From contig DUQQ01000064.1 in the NCBI GenBank assembly GCA_012837705.1, forward strand, positions 27,258-91,257: DNA of 64,000 nucleotides, in the 5' to 3' direction. The notes under the pieces were generated by a model. That model made no database searches, was not told where the DNA came from, and saw only the letters and a list, made by a program, of their open reading frames with translations. The stretch's first letter is position 1. Each line of letters begins with the position of its first letter. Source of the stretch: Hydrogenispora sp. Its GTDB lineage: Bacteria; Bacillota; UBA4882; UBA10575. Both the position numbers and the translations under genes were made by a program. Shown piece by piece: positions 1-9,677 of the stretch.

Positions 1-1795
1 CGTGTTTTTGGAAGAGCCCGGCCAAGGTGAGCCACGGGTTGTTCGGGTCCAGCAAATCACCGCTGAAGTTGTAGCCAAAGGCCAGGTTCCACCGGAACAT
101 GTCCAGATCGTCAGTCCACGTCTCGATGGCCAGATTGTGCTGGTAGAAGAGGACCTTGTCGCGGCAGAGCATGCCAAGCATGGGGTAATATGCGGTGTAG
201 GGCGCGGTTTCCAGCCGGTAACCGAGGAGGTCCCATAAGTAGTTGGTACCGCAGAATCCGGTCATATCTTTGGCCAGAACGTCAAAACCGCATTCGGTCA
301 TTAAATTATTTTTCTTTAAAGTACGGCCATGGGCTAAAACTCCCGCCAAGTAGGAAGTGGCAGGGTCGTAAGCTTTTAAACCAGCGGGATTAAAATCATA
401 CGGGGTGTCTCTGGCCCCCAGTTGGTCTTCGAAGATTCCGTCAAATCCTACTTGGTTCATGAGGGCTTTTTGCTCGGCGGCGACACGCTTACGGACAAAA
501 TCATGGTGGAAGTTGACGACATATCCTTCCGAAGCATAAGTCTCCGCCAGTAAGCGACCATCGGCTTGTTGGACAGTGACGGCCGGCAGTTCAGCGCGGG
601 TGATCAACTGCTGCAGGGTGGGAGAGTCCAAATTCCACCAGGAGAAATTGGTGTATGGTACGACCAGGTTGCCCTGGGTTTGCGCGTACTTAACGAGGTC
701 AGCAAGCTCTTCTGTGCTCCCATAGGCCGGATTGGGCGGGAGAAAGTCGGGATAATGGTGATCATGGCCGATCGGCTGGAAAGCCACCGGGTGGATGAGC
801 CCAGGGACTTTGATGACGTCGATCACTTCGGTTTTTAAAGCGGTAAAGGGTTTTTGGAAACGGTTGAAATCCAGTTTATAAAGGGGAGAAGCAAAATACT
901 GTGCTTTTTTCGCACCCAGCTTCTGTCCGAGCGCTGGGTAGCGGTGGATCCGGTTTTCCCGCCGGTAAGCGGCGATGGTCTCCGGATAATCGGTACCAAT
1001 CTGGATCAGTATCCGCGGGGAAGACCAAATTTGCTCAGGTTCCACCCAGGTTTTAAAGTCATGGACCAGCCGGGTAAAGCCCTCTTGCGAGAGAGCGGCA
1101 AATCCGATCTGGACCGGCTGGGGCAGGGTAAAGCTGTGCCCTTGGTGTTGGCTATACAACGCTAAACAACTGTTGTCGGTACGGAAGCCGACATAGTCGG
1201 CGAACATGACCCCCGGATACTGGGCGCTAAAGGATTGCTGATCTGTAAAGAAAGCAGCGTTTAGTCGGACTCCCGGAACCATTGGTAATAAGGCGTCTTG
1301 AATTGTGGTGGCCGCCACACTTATGTCCGCCGGGAAATGGAAAGTTTGAATCGGCACCGTGTGATGATTGGTGATTTTCGCCTGCATTTGGAGGCGTTGG
1401 TCGTCGCGGGGGCTGATCTCAACGGTGACATCGAGGGGTAAGGCTGCTGTTCCGTGGTAATAAAAAGTTAAACGTTGAAAAAGGGCGTTCCATTTATAAG
1501 TGAAATGTCCATGATAGGCGCTGCTGAAAACTTGTTCACCGTTGGTAAAAGTAACCCCCCATAGCTTGGCGTCCTCCGCTGCCCAGGAGAGGGGCTTTCC
1601 GGTTTTTACATCAAGAAACTGGACCAAACCACCGGTTGTCCGGTCAAAGGCCACCTCATAATGGCCGGTCTTTAGGTGCAGGAACTCCTGGCTAGCACTG
1701 AAATTCACCGGCGCCCCGGCCACCGGCCGACTGAGGACCAGAACAAAGATTGCCAGAAGGAACAGGGCTTTGGGCTTGGACAGTTTGGTTCCCAT
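1..1795 (-). CDS. Secreted glycoside-hydrolase-like protein (partial, C-terminus off window)
   Basis: This open frame is missing from the ORF track because it has no stop inside the window. Reading the minus strand from ATG at 1795 gives about 598 residues. A strong AGGAGGT ribosome site lies 6 nt upstream. The first ~28 residues form a signal peptide (positive start, hydrophobic core, ending near RPVAGAP). A beta-sandwich-like N-terminal half leads into a region rich in aromatic and acidic residues (GFDGIFEDQLGARD, PYTNFSWWNLDS) that resembles a TIM-barrel glycosidase, possibly of DUF6259 type. Substrate and exact family are not recognised. It is probably exported and acts on polysaccharide outside the inner membrane. 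It diverges from the AraC-type gene at 2001, which could regulate it. Confidence 0.6.
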   Translation of the reverse strand, partial: MGTKLSKPKALFLLAIFVLVLSRPVAGAPVNFSASQEFLHLKTGHYEVAFDRTTGGLVQFLDVKTGKPLSWAAEDAKLWGVTFTNGEQVFSSAYHGHFTYKWNALFQRLTFYYHGTAALPLDVTVEISPRDDQRLQMQAKITNHHTVPIQTFHFPADISVAATTIQDALLPMVPGVRLNAAFFTDQQSFSAQYPGVMFADYVGFRTDNSCLALYSQHQGHSFTLPQPVQIGFAALSQEGFTRLVHDFKTWVEPEQIWSSPRILIQIGTDYPETIAAYRRENRIHRYPALGQKLGAKKAQYFASPLYKLDFNRFQKPFTALKTEVIDVIKVPGLIHPVAFQPIGHDHHYPDFLPPNPAYGSTEELADLVKYAQTQGNLVVPYTNFSWWNLDSPTLQQLITRAELPAVTVQQADGRLLAETYASEGYVVNFHHDFVRKRVAAEQKALMNQVGFDGIFEDQLGARDTPYDFNPAGLKAYDPATSYLAGVLAHGRTLKKNNLMTECGFDVLAKDMTGFCGTNYLWDLLGYRLETAPYTAYYPMLGMLCRDKVLFYQHNLAIETWTDDLDMFRWNLAFGYNFSGDLLDPNNPWLTLAGLFQKH

Positions 1796-2000
1796 CCTTT
1801 TACCTCCTTTTTGTTTACCTAATGTTCTAAATAAAAGTATAAAGGAAAAAAAGGGTAGAAGCTGGGCATTTTGTGACTGAATAACAGGCTTTTCAGGACC
1901 TTTTTCCGTTGGGTTGAACTTTACTTGGTATCTTTGCCAACAAAACCATGGTGTCAAAGGGTTGATTGCCGGATAAAAAAAATGAGGGGGAGGTTGCGGA

Positions 2001-2543
2001 ATGTGGTCAGTGGTCGAAGAAGATTTTAAGCGTAAAGACTACCAAAGAATAGTCGGCAACTGGCTGGAGAAAGAAGAAAGGGCGGGCGTGGGCTTTGAAA
2101 TCTCTTCCGCGTATGAATTCCACGCCAAAGATGAAGATTGTAAGTGGTTGGTGATCCATGTCAACCTAAATCAAGAACGGTCGGAGAAGAAAAAGTGCGA
2201 ACCTGTTGAGGCGGTAAAGTTTCCCGCAATTCTCACGCGTGTTCTTACTTATATCGATATTAATCTCCAGGACGACCTTTCCTTAGCCAGTTTGGAAAAG
2301 AGGTTTTTTATTAATCGATCGTATTTGAGCCGGCTTTGTCGGAGATATTTAGGGATCAGTTTGCACCGGTATATTATCTTACGGCGGATTACCAAGGCAA
2401 AAGAGTTATTGAAGGCGGGAAAAAGTGCGATGGAGGCCTGTAAGGATTCGGGGTTCAATGATTATTCCAATTTCCGTAAAATGTTTAAAAAGGTGACGAA
2501 TCTTTCGCCTTCCGCCTATGCCAAAAGACAACACCGCAAATGA
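2001..2543 (+). CDS. AraC-family transcriptional regulator with shortened N-terminal domain
   Basis: The protein has 180 residues. The C-terminal ~100 form a typical AraC/XylS double helix-turn-helix: LASLEKRFFINRSYLSRLCRR for the first half and MEACKDSGFNDYSNFRKMFKK for the second. The N-terminal ~75 residues look like only the tail of a cupin sensor (KWLVIHVNL), whereas family members usually have about 280 residues. An ATG with a GGGGGAGGTT ribosome site fits the annotated start, so the short form seems genuine rather than mis-started. It lies between the divergent secreted glycosidase-like gene and the transporter genes at 2733 and 4553, which are plausible targets. The ligand, if any, cannot be inferred. 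Confidence 0.85.
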   Translation: MWSVVEEDFKRKDYQRIVGNWLEKEERAGVGFEISSAYEFHAKDEDCKWLVIHVNLNQERSEKKKCEPVEAVKFPAILTRVLTYIDINLQDDLSLASLEKRFFINRSYLSRLCRRYLGISLHRYIILRRITKAKELLKAGKSAMEACKDSGFNDYSNFRKMFKKVTNLSPSAYAKRQHRK

Positions 2544-2732
2544 TCAGCGGGGTAACATTGGTCCATCCTAATCCCTACAGATTATCACAGGTTGATGGAA
2601 AAAGTGACAGGACGGCAAAAGGGTGTTAAAATAAAGCATAAATACCTGATTAAATGAAGTTGGTGGAGCGCGAAGCGCGCTAAGGAAGAGAAAGCTTTCG
2701 ACCGGTGGTCAGAATGAAGAGGGGGTTTGACC

Positions 2733-4379
2733 TTGCTCGCCTTGATTGCCTTTTTACCGATTTTAGTCACCGTACTGCTCATGGCCGTATTCAACTGGAG
2801 CGCGAAAAGAGTCTTGCCTTTGGCCTGGGGTTTGGTCTGCCTGATTGCGCTCGCCGTTTGGCGGATGGAACCGGTCTATGTTCTTGGTTATTCTCTGTTT
2901 GGCGCTTTAAAAGCGTTGGATGTAATCATCATTATTTTTGGCGCGGTTTTAATCTTAAACACCCTGCGACAGTCCGGCGCGATGCTTAGGATCAGTAATG
3001 GTTTTCGGCATATTACCAACGACCGCCGCCTACAGGCGATTATCATCGGGTGGATGTTTTGCGCCTTTATCGAGGGAGCTGCCGGGTTCGGCGCTCCGCC
3101 GGCCTTAGCGGCGCCCCTTTTGGTCGGGCTGGGTTTTCCCCCGTTGGCGGCGGCGATGATTACCCTGATTTTGACTGGGACCTCGGTATCGTTCGGGGCG
3201 GCCGGTACACCGCTCTTGAGCGCGGTCAATGGTCTTACCATCTATGTGGAGAGGACTGGCGGTGCCCGTTTTACCATGCTCCTTACGGAACAGGTGGCCT
3301 TCCTCCATGCTATCGTCGGCTTTTTTGTCCCCTTAATTGGTCTTTGTTGTCTGGTGGTGCTTTTCGGTGAGGATAAATCCTTGAAACATGCCTTTGCCGC
3401 CATGCCTTTTGCGTTCTTTGCCGGCCTGGTCTATGTGGTTCCCTATTACTGCACGGCCCGCTTTTTGGGACCGGAATTTCCGGCTTTACTCGGTGGTTTG
3501 GTGGGACTACCCATACTCCTTTGGGCGGCAAAATCCGGCTTTTTAGCGCCGAAAACCCGGTGGGACTTTCCGGCACAAAACGCCTGGCCGGCGGATTGGC
3601 GGTCCCAAATTGAGTTGGAAGAAAACCAACGGCCAGAGGTGGGGATGCCTTTATGGAAGGCCTGGACCCCTTATATGCTGATCGCCTTTATCTTAGTCGT
3701 TACGCGGATCCCGGTTTTTGGGCTCAAGGAGCTTTTATCCTCAATAAAGCTTACGGTCCCTAATGTTTTGGGGATCGACGGCTTGGATTATGAACTGACT
3801 TGGGCCTATTTGCCGGGGATTATCCCTTTTACCCTTGTTGCTTTGCTCACCCATTTCCTGCACGATATGACACCCGCCCAAACCAAGCGGGCTTGGCAGA
3901 ACACCTTTCAGCAAATCTCCGGGGCCGTGGTGGCTTTGTTATTTGGGGTGGCGATGGTCCAGTTAATGCTGAATTCCCATGTGAACACCGCTGGGTTCGA
4001 CAGCATGATGACGACCATGGCCCGGGCGATGGCCGCCCTGGCGGGTAACGCCTTTATGGTTTTCGCCCCGTTCATTGGGATTATGGGCACCTTCATGTCC
4101 GGGTCAAGTACGGTCTCGAATATTCTCTTCGCTTCCTTTCAATATGAGACCGCATTGCTTCTGGAGCTTCCACCGGTGCTCATTGTTGCTCTGCAAGCGG
4201 TGGGGAGCGCCTTCGGGAGCATGATCTCCTTCAATAATGTGGTTGCCACTTGTGCCACCGTGGGTCTGATGGGGGCAGAAGGAAAGCTGATCAAGCGCAA
4301 TCTTATTCCGTGCCTGCTTTATGCGTTGCTGGCCGTCGCGGCGGCCCTTCTGTTGCTGGGCGGTGGTCACTTGCGCTAG
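2733..4379 (+). CDS. lctP: L-lactate permease family transporter
   Basis: This is an integral membrane protein of about 548 residues with a dozen or more hydrophobic segments. It matches the LctP family (lactate/glycolate:proton symport), with the signature [16 protein letters not shown] and a following FGAAGTP. The C-terminal half has the conserved [14 protein letters not shown] and [18 protein letters not shown] stretches. The ORF track starts at TTG 2727, but the purine-rich AGAGGGGG site is better spaced (7 nt) for TTG 2733, which I chose. It may form a unit with the DUF401 gene downstream and be controlled by the AraC-type gene upstream. Substrate is inferred from family only; other 2-hydroxy acids are possible. 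Confidence 0.85.
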   Translation: MLALIAFLPILVTVLLMAVFNWSAKRVLPLAWGLVCLIALAVWRMEPVYVLGYSLFGALKALDVIIIIFGAVLILNTLRQSGAMLRISNGFRHITNDRRLQAIIIGWMFCAFIEGAAGFGAPPALAAPLLVGLGFPPLAAAMITLILTGTSVSFGAAGTPLLSAVNGLTIYVERTGGARFTMLLTEQVAFLHAIVGFFVPLIGLCCLVVLFGEDKSLKHAFAAMPFAFFAGLVYVVPYYCTARFLGPEFPALLGGLVGLPILLWAAKSGFLAPKTRWDFPAQNAWPADWRSQIELEENQRPEVGMPLWKAWTPYMLIAFILVVTRIPVFGLKELLSSIKLTVPNVLGIDGLDYELTWAYLPGIIPFTLVALLTHFLHDMTPAQTKRAWQNTFQQISGAVVALLFGVAMVQLMLNSHVNTAGFDSMMTTMARAMAALAGNAFMVFAPFIGIMGTFMSGSSTVSNILFASFQYETALLLELPPVLIVALQAVGSAFGSMISFNNVVATCATVGLMGAEGKLIKRNLIPCLLYALLAVAAALLLLGGGHLR

Positions 4380-4552
4380 TGAATTGAGTCATGTGGGAGG
4401 CTGGAAGTCGAGCAGTGTATAGTTTGCCGGATTGGTGGTCTTTACACACTAGATTAAGTCTTGAGCCGACGTTCTGCTAAGGTTTTCTCCGAGAAGCAAC
4501 GGGATCGATCGAAGAGTCAGGCCGTCGCCCATGTTTTAAGTACAATCACGAG

Positions 4553-5827
4553 GTGAATGAGAAGTTGCCGCAACTATTACCGCTGGTCATCGCTGTTGTG
4601 TTCTTAGTTATTCTTTTGGCTTTCAAAGTCAAGCTTGGTTTGTCCCTCTTCATTTCCTCCGGGGTTTTGCTGGTGTTCTCCGGGAACGGTCCGGTTGAAT
4701 TGGTCGAGATTGTCCGTAGAACAGTCACCGACGGCCAATTTCTTGAGATCATCGGGATTATTCTTCTGATCAACCTTCTGGAGGAGTTGCTGCGGAAGAC
4801 CAACTATTTTGACCGGGCCTTCCAAGTTCTCCAGGGAACCGTTAAGAACAGGGTGAAAATTACTGCGCTTTTCCCCGCGTTGTTCGGTTTGATCCCGGCG
4901 TTTGGCGGTGCGAAGTTCTCGGCGTCCTTGGTTGACCTGGCCGCGCAAGACCTTGCGATTGACCGGACGGAAAAATCCCTTTTGAACTACTGGTTTCGGC
5001 ATGTTTGGGAGTTTTGCAGCCCATTGTTTCCCGGTGTGATTTTAGCGATCTATCTCTCCGGAGTGGAGACGGGGAAGTATATCTTGTTGATGTTGCCTTC
5101 GACTATTCTCTTTATCGTGCTGGGAACCGTCTTTTTTCTCCGTCCGGTAAACGTAAGGAACCAAGCTGCGGCGGGGGCAGCCCCCGTTGGTGGCCAAGGC
5201 CAGGAGGAGCAAAGGCGCGGCTTTTGGTGCGTCTTTCTACGTCTGTTCCGGATTGTCTGGCCGATACTGGCGATTGTGTTTGTAGTGGTTGTGTTTAAGG
5301 CCTCAATTCTCTGGCCTTTACTCCTGACGGTGGTGGTTTTGTTTGCTCAAGCACCGAAAGGAGAAGGGTTTGTCCGTGAGCTTTTCCGTAAAGCGTGGTC
5401 GCTTTCGACTTTGGGGATGGTCTTTGGGGTGTATCTTTTTAAAACCACTTTTGAGTGGACCGGTATTCCGCAGGAGATTCCCGTCTTAATGGCCGCGGCC
5501 CGTATCCCCAGTTCGGTGCTGCTGATCGTTTTCCCCTTCACAATGGGGCTGTTAACCGCAATGCCTTCGGCTTTTGTCGGGATCACCTATCCGGTGCTGC
5601 TTCCCATCTTTAACCATGGGGGTCTGCTTCACCTGGGTGCCGTCATGCTGGCTTATGTGGCCGGACATATCGGTACCATGCTTTCGCCGCTTCACCTCTG
5701 TTTTGTTTTGACAGTGGAGCATTTCCAGACGGAGATTCTCCCGTTTTGGACCCGACTGTTATCCCCCCAGGTTATCCTGTTCATCCTGACCTATGCTTTG
5801 GCTTGGGTGTTCGGCCTTCCGGGATAG
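4553..5827 (+). CDS. DUF401 family integral membrane protein
   Basis: A hydrophobic protein of 424 residues with around ten membrane spans. It resembles the DUF401 family of uncharacterised prokaryotic membrane proteins, related to the ion-transporter superfamily, with the conserved patterns FGGAKFSASLVD and LLNYWFRHVWEF. The start is GTG 4553, preceded by only a weak ribosome site, so the true start is uncertain by a few residues. The 170 bases between lctP and this gene show no clear promoter or terminator. Its position beside a carboxylate transporter suggests a transport role, but no substrate is known for the family. Confidence 0.75.
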   Translation: MNEKLPQLLPLVIAVVFLVILLAFKVKLGLSLFISSGVLLVFSGNGPVELVEIVRRTVTDGQFLEIIGIILLINLLEELLRKTNYFDRAFQVLQGTVKNRVKITALFPALFGLIPAFGGAKFSASLVDLAAQDLAIDRTEKSLLNYWFRHVWEFCSPLFPGVILAIYLSGVETGKYILLMLPSTILFIVLGTVFFLRPVNVRNQAAAGAAPVGGQGQEEQRRGFWCVFLRLFRIVWPILAIVFVVVVFKASILWPLLLTVVVLFAQAPKGEGFVRELFRKAWSLSTLGMVFGVYLFKTTFEWTGIPQEIPVLMAAARIPSSVLLIVFPFTMGLLTAMPSAFVGITYPVLLPIFNHGGLLHLGAVMLAYVAGHIGTMLSPLHLCFVLTVEHFQTEILPFWTRLLSPQVILFILTYALAWVFGLPG

Positions 5828-5922
5828 GATCTTTAGGGGCAGGGCAAGGTGGTGATTATGCTTCGTTCCTGCTCGAAGACGCGAAGAAGGGTAGAAGAAG
5901 AGAAAATATCTGAAAAATACCC

Positions 5923-5955
5923 TTGACATTTTACCGTGATGTGTGGTAATATAAT
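5923..5955 (+). promoter_or_regulatory. Sigma-A type promoter of the tRNA-Gly-Cys-Leu operon
   Basis: A consensus TTGACA -35 at 5923-5928 is followed 18 bp later by TAATAT (5947-5952), overlapping a perfect TATAAT at 5950. Transcription would begin just before tRNA-Gly. It is the only strong promoter between the DUF401 gene and the tRNAs. Confidence 0.8.
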
Positions 5956-5971
5956 TTTTGCAAGAGGAAGA

Positions 5972-6046
5972 GCGGAAGTAGCTCAGTGGTAGAGCATCGC
6001 CTTGCCAAGGCGAGGGTCGCGGGTTCAAATCCCGTTTTCCGCTCCA
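5972..6046 (+). tRNA. tRNA-Gly (GCC)
   Basis: A complete 75-nt cloverleaf with encoded CCA. The acceptor stem GCGGAAG pairs with TTTCCGC (one G-T), the T arm is GCGGG-TTCAAAT-CCCGT, and the anticodon loop reads CTTGCCAAG, giving anticodon GCC. It is first in a three-tRNA operon. Confidence 0.97.
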
Positions 6047-6057
6047 ATTTTATTTCT

Positions 6058-6131
<74 letters not shown>

Positions 6132-6145
6132 CTTTATAAAAACAA

Positions 6146-6234
6146 GGGAGAGTGGCGGAACCGGCAGACGCAACGGACTTAAAATCCGTTGACCTTTCTA
6201 GGTCGTGGGGGTTCAAGTCCCCCCTTTCCCACCA
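6146..6234 (+). tRNA. tRNA-Leu (TAA)
   Basis: An 89-nt class II tRNA with a long variable arm (GACCTTTCTAGGTC), anticodon TAA, acceptor GGGAGAG paired with CTTTCCC, and encoded CCA. It is last in the Gly-Cys-Leu operon and is followed by a terminator. Confidence 0.97.
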
Positions 6235-6252
6235 AAATAATGACAAGGTTTG

Positions 6253-6284
6253 ACTCCGGAGCAAGTTCCGGAGTTTTTGTTTTG
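6253..6284 (+). terminator. Rho-independent terminator of the tRNA operon
   Basis: A perfect 8-bp stem ACTCCGGA/TCCGGAGT with a 6-nt loop is followed by TTTTTGTTTTG. It lies 18 nt after tRNA-Leu. Confidence 0.9.
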
Positions 6285-6306
6285 CAAACGTTGAACGAAC
6301 GTACCT

Positions 6307-6338
6307 TAAAGGCCCCCTCCGCATTAGGAGGGGGCCTT
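6307..6338 (-). terminator. Terminator-like hairpin after the FkbM gene
   Basis: A perfect 12-bp inverted repeat AAGGCCCCCTCC/GGAGGGGGCCTT with a 6-nt loop sits 7 nt beyond the minus-strand stop at 6344. The minus-strand U tract is poor (TTTAAGG). It probably ends the leftward glycan gene block and also backs up the converging tRNA terminator. Confidence 0.7.
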
Positions 6339-6343
6339 CGCCT

Positions 6344-7417
6344 TTATTTCTTTTTACTGGCTCCTTCTTTTTTGGCTTGCTTCTTTCCGGGTTTGGCGTA
6401 GAGGAAGCCTCTTTTTCGCTGGCGACCAATCTCTTTAATTTCATAATGGTGTTTTTTGAGAAAACTTTCCACCTTGCTTCTGTCCGTGAGGGCTTCATGG
6501 ACTTCAATGATAAAACTGGGTCTTTTTGCCTTAATCGTGTGGTTCATCCCTTTTAGGACTTGTAATTCGAAGCCTTCCACATCGATTTTGACCAGATCGG
6601 GACGGGCGATTTTTTTCTTGCGGGTATAGGTATCCAGATCCCAGACTTCAACCGGGGTGGTCAGGCTGCTTACCGTTTTTTGGAGTGAATGCTGACCAAG
6701 GCCGGAGAGATAACCCTGGAGGGACAGGAACCGAACTTCCTGTTTTGCCCCAGCTGCAATCGGATGGGGGGTGATGTTGTGCAGTTTATTCAGCTCAATG
6801 TTGCGCAGTAATTTCCAGAAGTTCAAAGTTTCCGGTTCGAAGGCGTGGATTTGGCAATTGGGATGCGCCCGGGCCAGGAGCAGGCTATGGATGCCGATGT
6901 TCGCGCCGATATCGTAGATGATCATCTCGGGTTTGATTAAAGACTGCATAAAGGTGAGGATCTTTGCTTCTAGGACATGTCGAGCCCGTTTTGATTCGGC
7001 TTTGTTTTCCGCATAGATCAAGACATCCCCCTTACCGTATTGGACCGGCATTACTTGTGTTTCCCCGTTGATCAACTGCTCGAGGGAGGATTGCCGGAGC
7101 GCTAGATAATCCGGCAAGTATTCCGGATCGAGCAGGGTGCTGATCTTTTTCCGGGGGAACTTGGCTTTCAATTCTTTCTTCAGTTGGGTGGCTAACGGTT
7201 CGGTCGCCACGCCGATCATGATCCCGTCTACCTGGTTTAGGGCTTCATTGGGCAGGATCTCCATGTTTTGACAGACCGCGAATCCTTGATCGAGGGCCTG
7301 TTGGATCAGGCGTCCCGAACAATCGATCACCCCTAAAACACTATGTTGTTTTTCTTTGAGGACGTTTAAGGCGACGAAACCGGCCGGGTCCTCACTGTAA
7401 AGCAGATATTTTCCCAT
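6344..7417 (-). CDS. FkbM family SAM-dependent methyltransferase
   Basis: The chosen product has 357 residues. The ORF-track start at 7516 lies inside the upstream dehydrogenase gene; ATG 7417 (MGKYLLYSEDPAGF) is 17 nt after that gene and has an AAAGGA site. The C-terminal ~230 residues are an FkbM-type methyltransferase, with the SAM loop YDIGANIGIHSLLLA, an acidic HAFEPE strand end and the family hallmark DLVKIDVEGFELQVLKG. The N-terminal ~130 residues look like a nucleotide-binding or scaffold fold (LLYSEDPAGFVALNVL). FkbM enzymes typically O-methylate sugars or polyketides, so here it probably methylates a glycan made by the adjacent enzymes. The tail is very lysine-rich. Confidence 0.85.
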   Translation of the reverse strand: MGKYLLYSEDPAGFVALNVLKEKQHSVLGVIDCSGRLIQQALDQGFAVCQNMEILPNEALNQVDGIMIGVATEPLATQLKKELKAKFPRKKISTLLDPEYLPDYLALRQSSLEQLINGETQVMPVQYGKGDVLIYAENKAESKRARHVLEAKILTFMQSLIKPEMIIYDIGANIGIHSLLLARAHPNCQIHAFEPETLNFWKLLRNIELNKLHNITPHPIAAGAKQEVRFLSLQGYLSGLGQHSLQKTVSSLTTPVEVWDLDTYTRKKKIARPDLVKIDVEGFELQVLKGMNHTIKAKRPSFIIEVHEALTDRSKVESFLKKHHYEIKEIGRQRKRGFLYAKPGKKQAKKEGASKKK

Positions 7418-7433
7418 ACGCTTACCACATCCT

Positions 7434-8744
7434 TTATTTGCTGCCGCGGCCGATGCCTTCGTAGATAAAGCCATGGGCGCGGACCTGTTCCGGAGGTAGA
7501 AGGTTCCGGAGGTCAATGACGATGGCTTGGGCCATTTTGGCTTTTAATAAGTCCAGGTTAAGCTGGCGATACTGCTCCCACTCGGTAACGATCACTACCG
7601 CCGACGCGTTTTGGGCGGCAGTATATTCATCTTCGCAGTAGGTGATTTTGTCGCCGAAGACCCCTTTTCCGGCGGCTAAAGCTTTCGGGTCATGGACCCG
7701 GATCTGGGCACCGGCACGTAGTAAGCCCTCGATAATCGGTAAAGCTGGCGAATCCCTCAGATCATCCGTATTGGCCTTGAAGGCCAGACCGAAAACGGCA
7801 ATGGTCTTTCCGGTAGGTGGGTCGAGGGTGCGGATGATCTTTGCCAACATCTTCTTTTGGACGCGGGTGTTTACCGCATCGGTCGCTTCGACGATGGAAA
7901 CTTGTTTGCCGTGGGTTCGGGCAAGGTGAATTAAGGCTTTGGTGTCTTTCGGAAAACAGGAACCGCCATAACCCGGTCCGGCGGCAAGAAATTCGGGCCC
8001 GATCCGGTGGTCCAGGCCCATACCACGGGCCACTGTTGGTAGATCGGCACCGACGGCTTCACATAGCTCGGCGATCTCGTTGATGAACGAGATTTTAGTG
8101 GCCAGGAAGGCGTTGGACGCATACTTAATCAGTTCGGCGGTCTCCGGGTTTGTTTGGATTAAAGGAATCTTTTTTTTCAGTAAAGGCCGGTAAATCTCCT
8201 CCATGAGCTTGAAGGCCTGGGGTGAATCGGCGCCGATGACGATGCGGTCTGGATTCATAAAATCATAGACCGCATTACCTTCCCGCAGAAACTCCGGATT
8301 ACTGACGACGTCAAAAGGAACCGGGCGGCGGGTGTGCTGACCAATGATGGCTTTGATGCGCTGGGTGGTACCCACCGGGACGGTGGATTTGTTGACGATT
8401 ACCGTATAACTATGAAGCTGGGGACCGATTTCGGCGGCGACGGCTTCGATTTGGCTAAGATCAACCGACCCGTCGCTCAAGGGTGGTGTTCCGACCGCGA
8501 TGAAAATGATCTGGGAATTGGCTACCCCCAGGCCCAGGCTGGTGGTGAAGCTTAGCCGTCCGGTTTTTGCGTGGCGGCGTAGTAAGGGTTCCAAATCTTT
8601 CTCGTAGAACGGGACTTCTTGGCGGCGTAGTTTATTTATCTTTAGCGGGTCGCGGTCAACGCCCGTTACCCAGTGTCCGGCTTCGGCCAGAGCAGCAGCC
8701 GTAACTAGACCAACATAACCGCAACCGATTACCGTTATTTTCAC
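7434..8744 (-). CDS. ugd: UDP-glucose 6-dehydrogenase family protein
   Basis: The protein has 436 residues, the normal length for UDP-glucose/GDP-mannose dehydrogenases. The N-terminal Rossmann motif is VIGCGYVGLVTAAALAE. The central domain has the catalytic-cysteine motif GPGYGGSCFPKDT near residue 258, and the C-terminal UDP-binding domain has VFGLAFKANTDDLRDSPA. The family oxidises UDP-glucose to UDP-glucuronate with two NAD+, supplying uronic acid for surface polymers. It lies immediately upstream of the FkbM gene in the same leftward unit. Other UDP-hexoses cannot be excluded as substrate. Confidence 0.92.
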   Translation of the reverse strand: MKITVIGCGYVGLVTAAALAEAGHWVTGVDRDPLKINKLRRQEVPFYEKDLEPLLRRHAKTGRLSFTTSLGLGVANSQIIFIAVGTPPLSDGSVDLSQIEAVAAEIGPQLHSYTVIVNKSTVPVGTTQRIKAIIGQHTRRPVPFDVVSNPEFLREGNAVYDFMNPDRIVIGADSPQAFKLMEEIYRPLLKKKIPLIQTNPETAELIKYASNAFLATKISFINEIAELCEAVGADLPTVARGMGLDHRIGPEFLAAGPGYGGSCFPKDTKALIHLARTHGKQVSIVEATDAVNTRVQKKMLAKIIRTLDPPTGKTIAVFGLAFKANTDDLRDSPALPIIEGLLRAGAQIRVHDPKALAAGKGVFGDKITYCEDEYTAAQNASAVVIVTEWEQYRQLNLDLLKAKMAQAIVIDLRNLLPPEQVRAHGFIYEGIGRGSK

Positions 8745-8859
8745 TCTTTATCTCCTCCGATGGAATCGTCTTTCTTTCCAACTCTCCTCTACTCATTCAT
8801 CTTATTTTTATTGCAGAATGAAGGGGATGGGATAAAAAAACAATTCCGCCAGGAGGAAG

Positions 8860-9591
8860 CTACTTTTTCTTCCACTTTGCCCTTAACAACTGGGCGCTGC
8901 GTTGACGGAGTTTAAGCCGTTCTTTGCGGGTGATGTTTGCTCCTTGTCGGTAATGGTAGATGGGGACGGGAGCATAAACCACTTCATAACCGGCTTTTCG
9001 CACCCGCCAACAAAAATCAACTTCTTCGCCGTACATAAAGAACTGTTCGTCAAAGCCCCCGATTTTGGTGAAAATTTCGCGTTTGACCAGAAAACAGCTG
9101 CCCTGGACCCAGCGGACCTTTTTTTCCTGGTCCAAGAGGCCCGGACGGTCCTTTTGTCCTTTGCCCCGGATTTTACCATCGGCACCTGCATGGTAAATGG
9201 AGCCGTCGGGGTTGAGAATTTTTGCCCCAACGACCATTGCTTTTTTATGCCGTGCGGCGCTTTGTATTAATTTAGGGAGCCAGTCCCGGGTAAACTTGAG
9301 ATCGGGGTTTAAGAAGACAATATACCGGCTGGAAGTCATCCTTACCGCCTGGTTCCAGGCTTTCGCCACACCGAGATTCTTTTTGTTGAAAACTAACTGC
9401 ATTTTGTGGCGGAAAAAATGATCTTGTGCCTTTGATTGTAAATAAGCCTTGCTCTGGTCTTGACTGTTGTTATCGATCACCAATAAACGAAAAGGCAGTT
9501 TGGTGGATTGCCGTAAGGACTGGAAAAAGGTGGGCAAGGAAAGTGCGCTCTCGTAGGTGACCATTACAAGATCAACATGGGTTTTCACCAT
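8860..9591 (-). CDS. Family 2 glycosyltransferase (rhamnosyltransferase-like)
   Basis: The product has 243 residues with a GT-A fold. The N-terminal nucleotide-sugar site is VDLVMVTYESALSLPTFF with VIDNNSQD, the DxD-equivalent is FLNPDLKF, and the acceptor-side motif is GGFDEQFFMYGEEVDFCWR, typical of WbbL/rhamnosyltransferase-like GT2 enzymes. I chose the second ATG (9591) because an AAAGGGG site lies 6 nt upstream of it. It follows the GT-D gene in the leftward cluster and is separated from ugd by 115 bp with no clear terminator. The sugar donor is unknown. Confidence 0.88.
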   Translation of the reverse strand: MVKTHVDLVMVTYESALSLPTFFQSLRQSTKLPFRLLVIDNNSQDQSKAYLQSKAQDHFFRHKMQLVFNKKNLGVAKAWNQAVRMTSSRYIVFLNPDLKFTRDWLPKLIQSAARHKKAMVVGAKILNPDGSIYHAGADGKIRGKGQKDRPGLLDQEKKVRWVQGSCFLVKREIFTKIGGFDEQFFMYGEEVDFCWRVRKAGYEVVYAPVPIYHYRQGANITRKERLKLRQRSAQLLRAKWKKK

Positions 9592-9677
9592 TATCATCCC
9601 CTTTCAAACTGGCCTGGGCTTCGGCAGTGAGGGGCAGGGTTTTCTGGGGCTAGCCGGTCAGACCAACTCCAGTCTGG

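Noticed and set aside
4380-4552. Possible leader RNA or promoter between lctP and the DUF401 gene
   Set aside because: No convincing -35/-10 pair, hairpin or conserved RNA motif.
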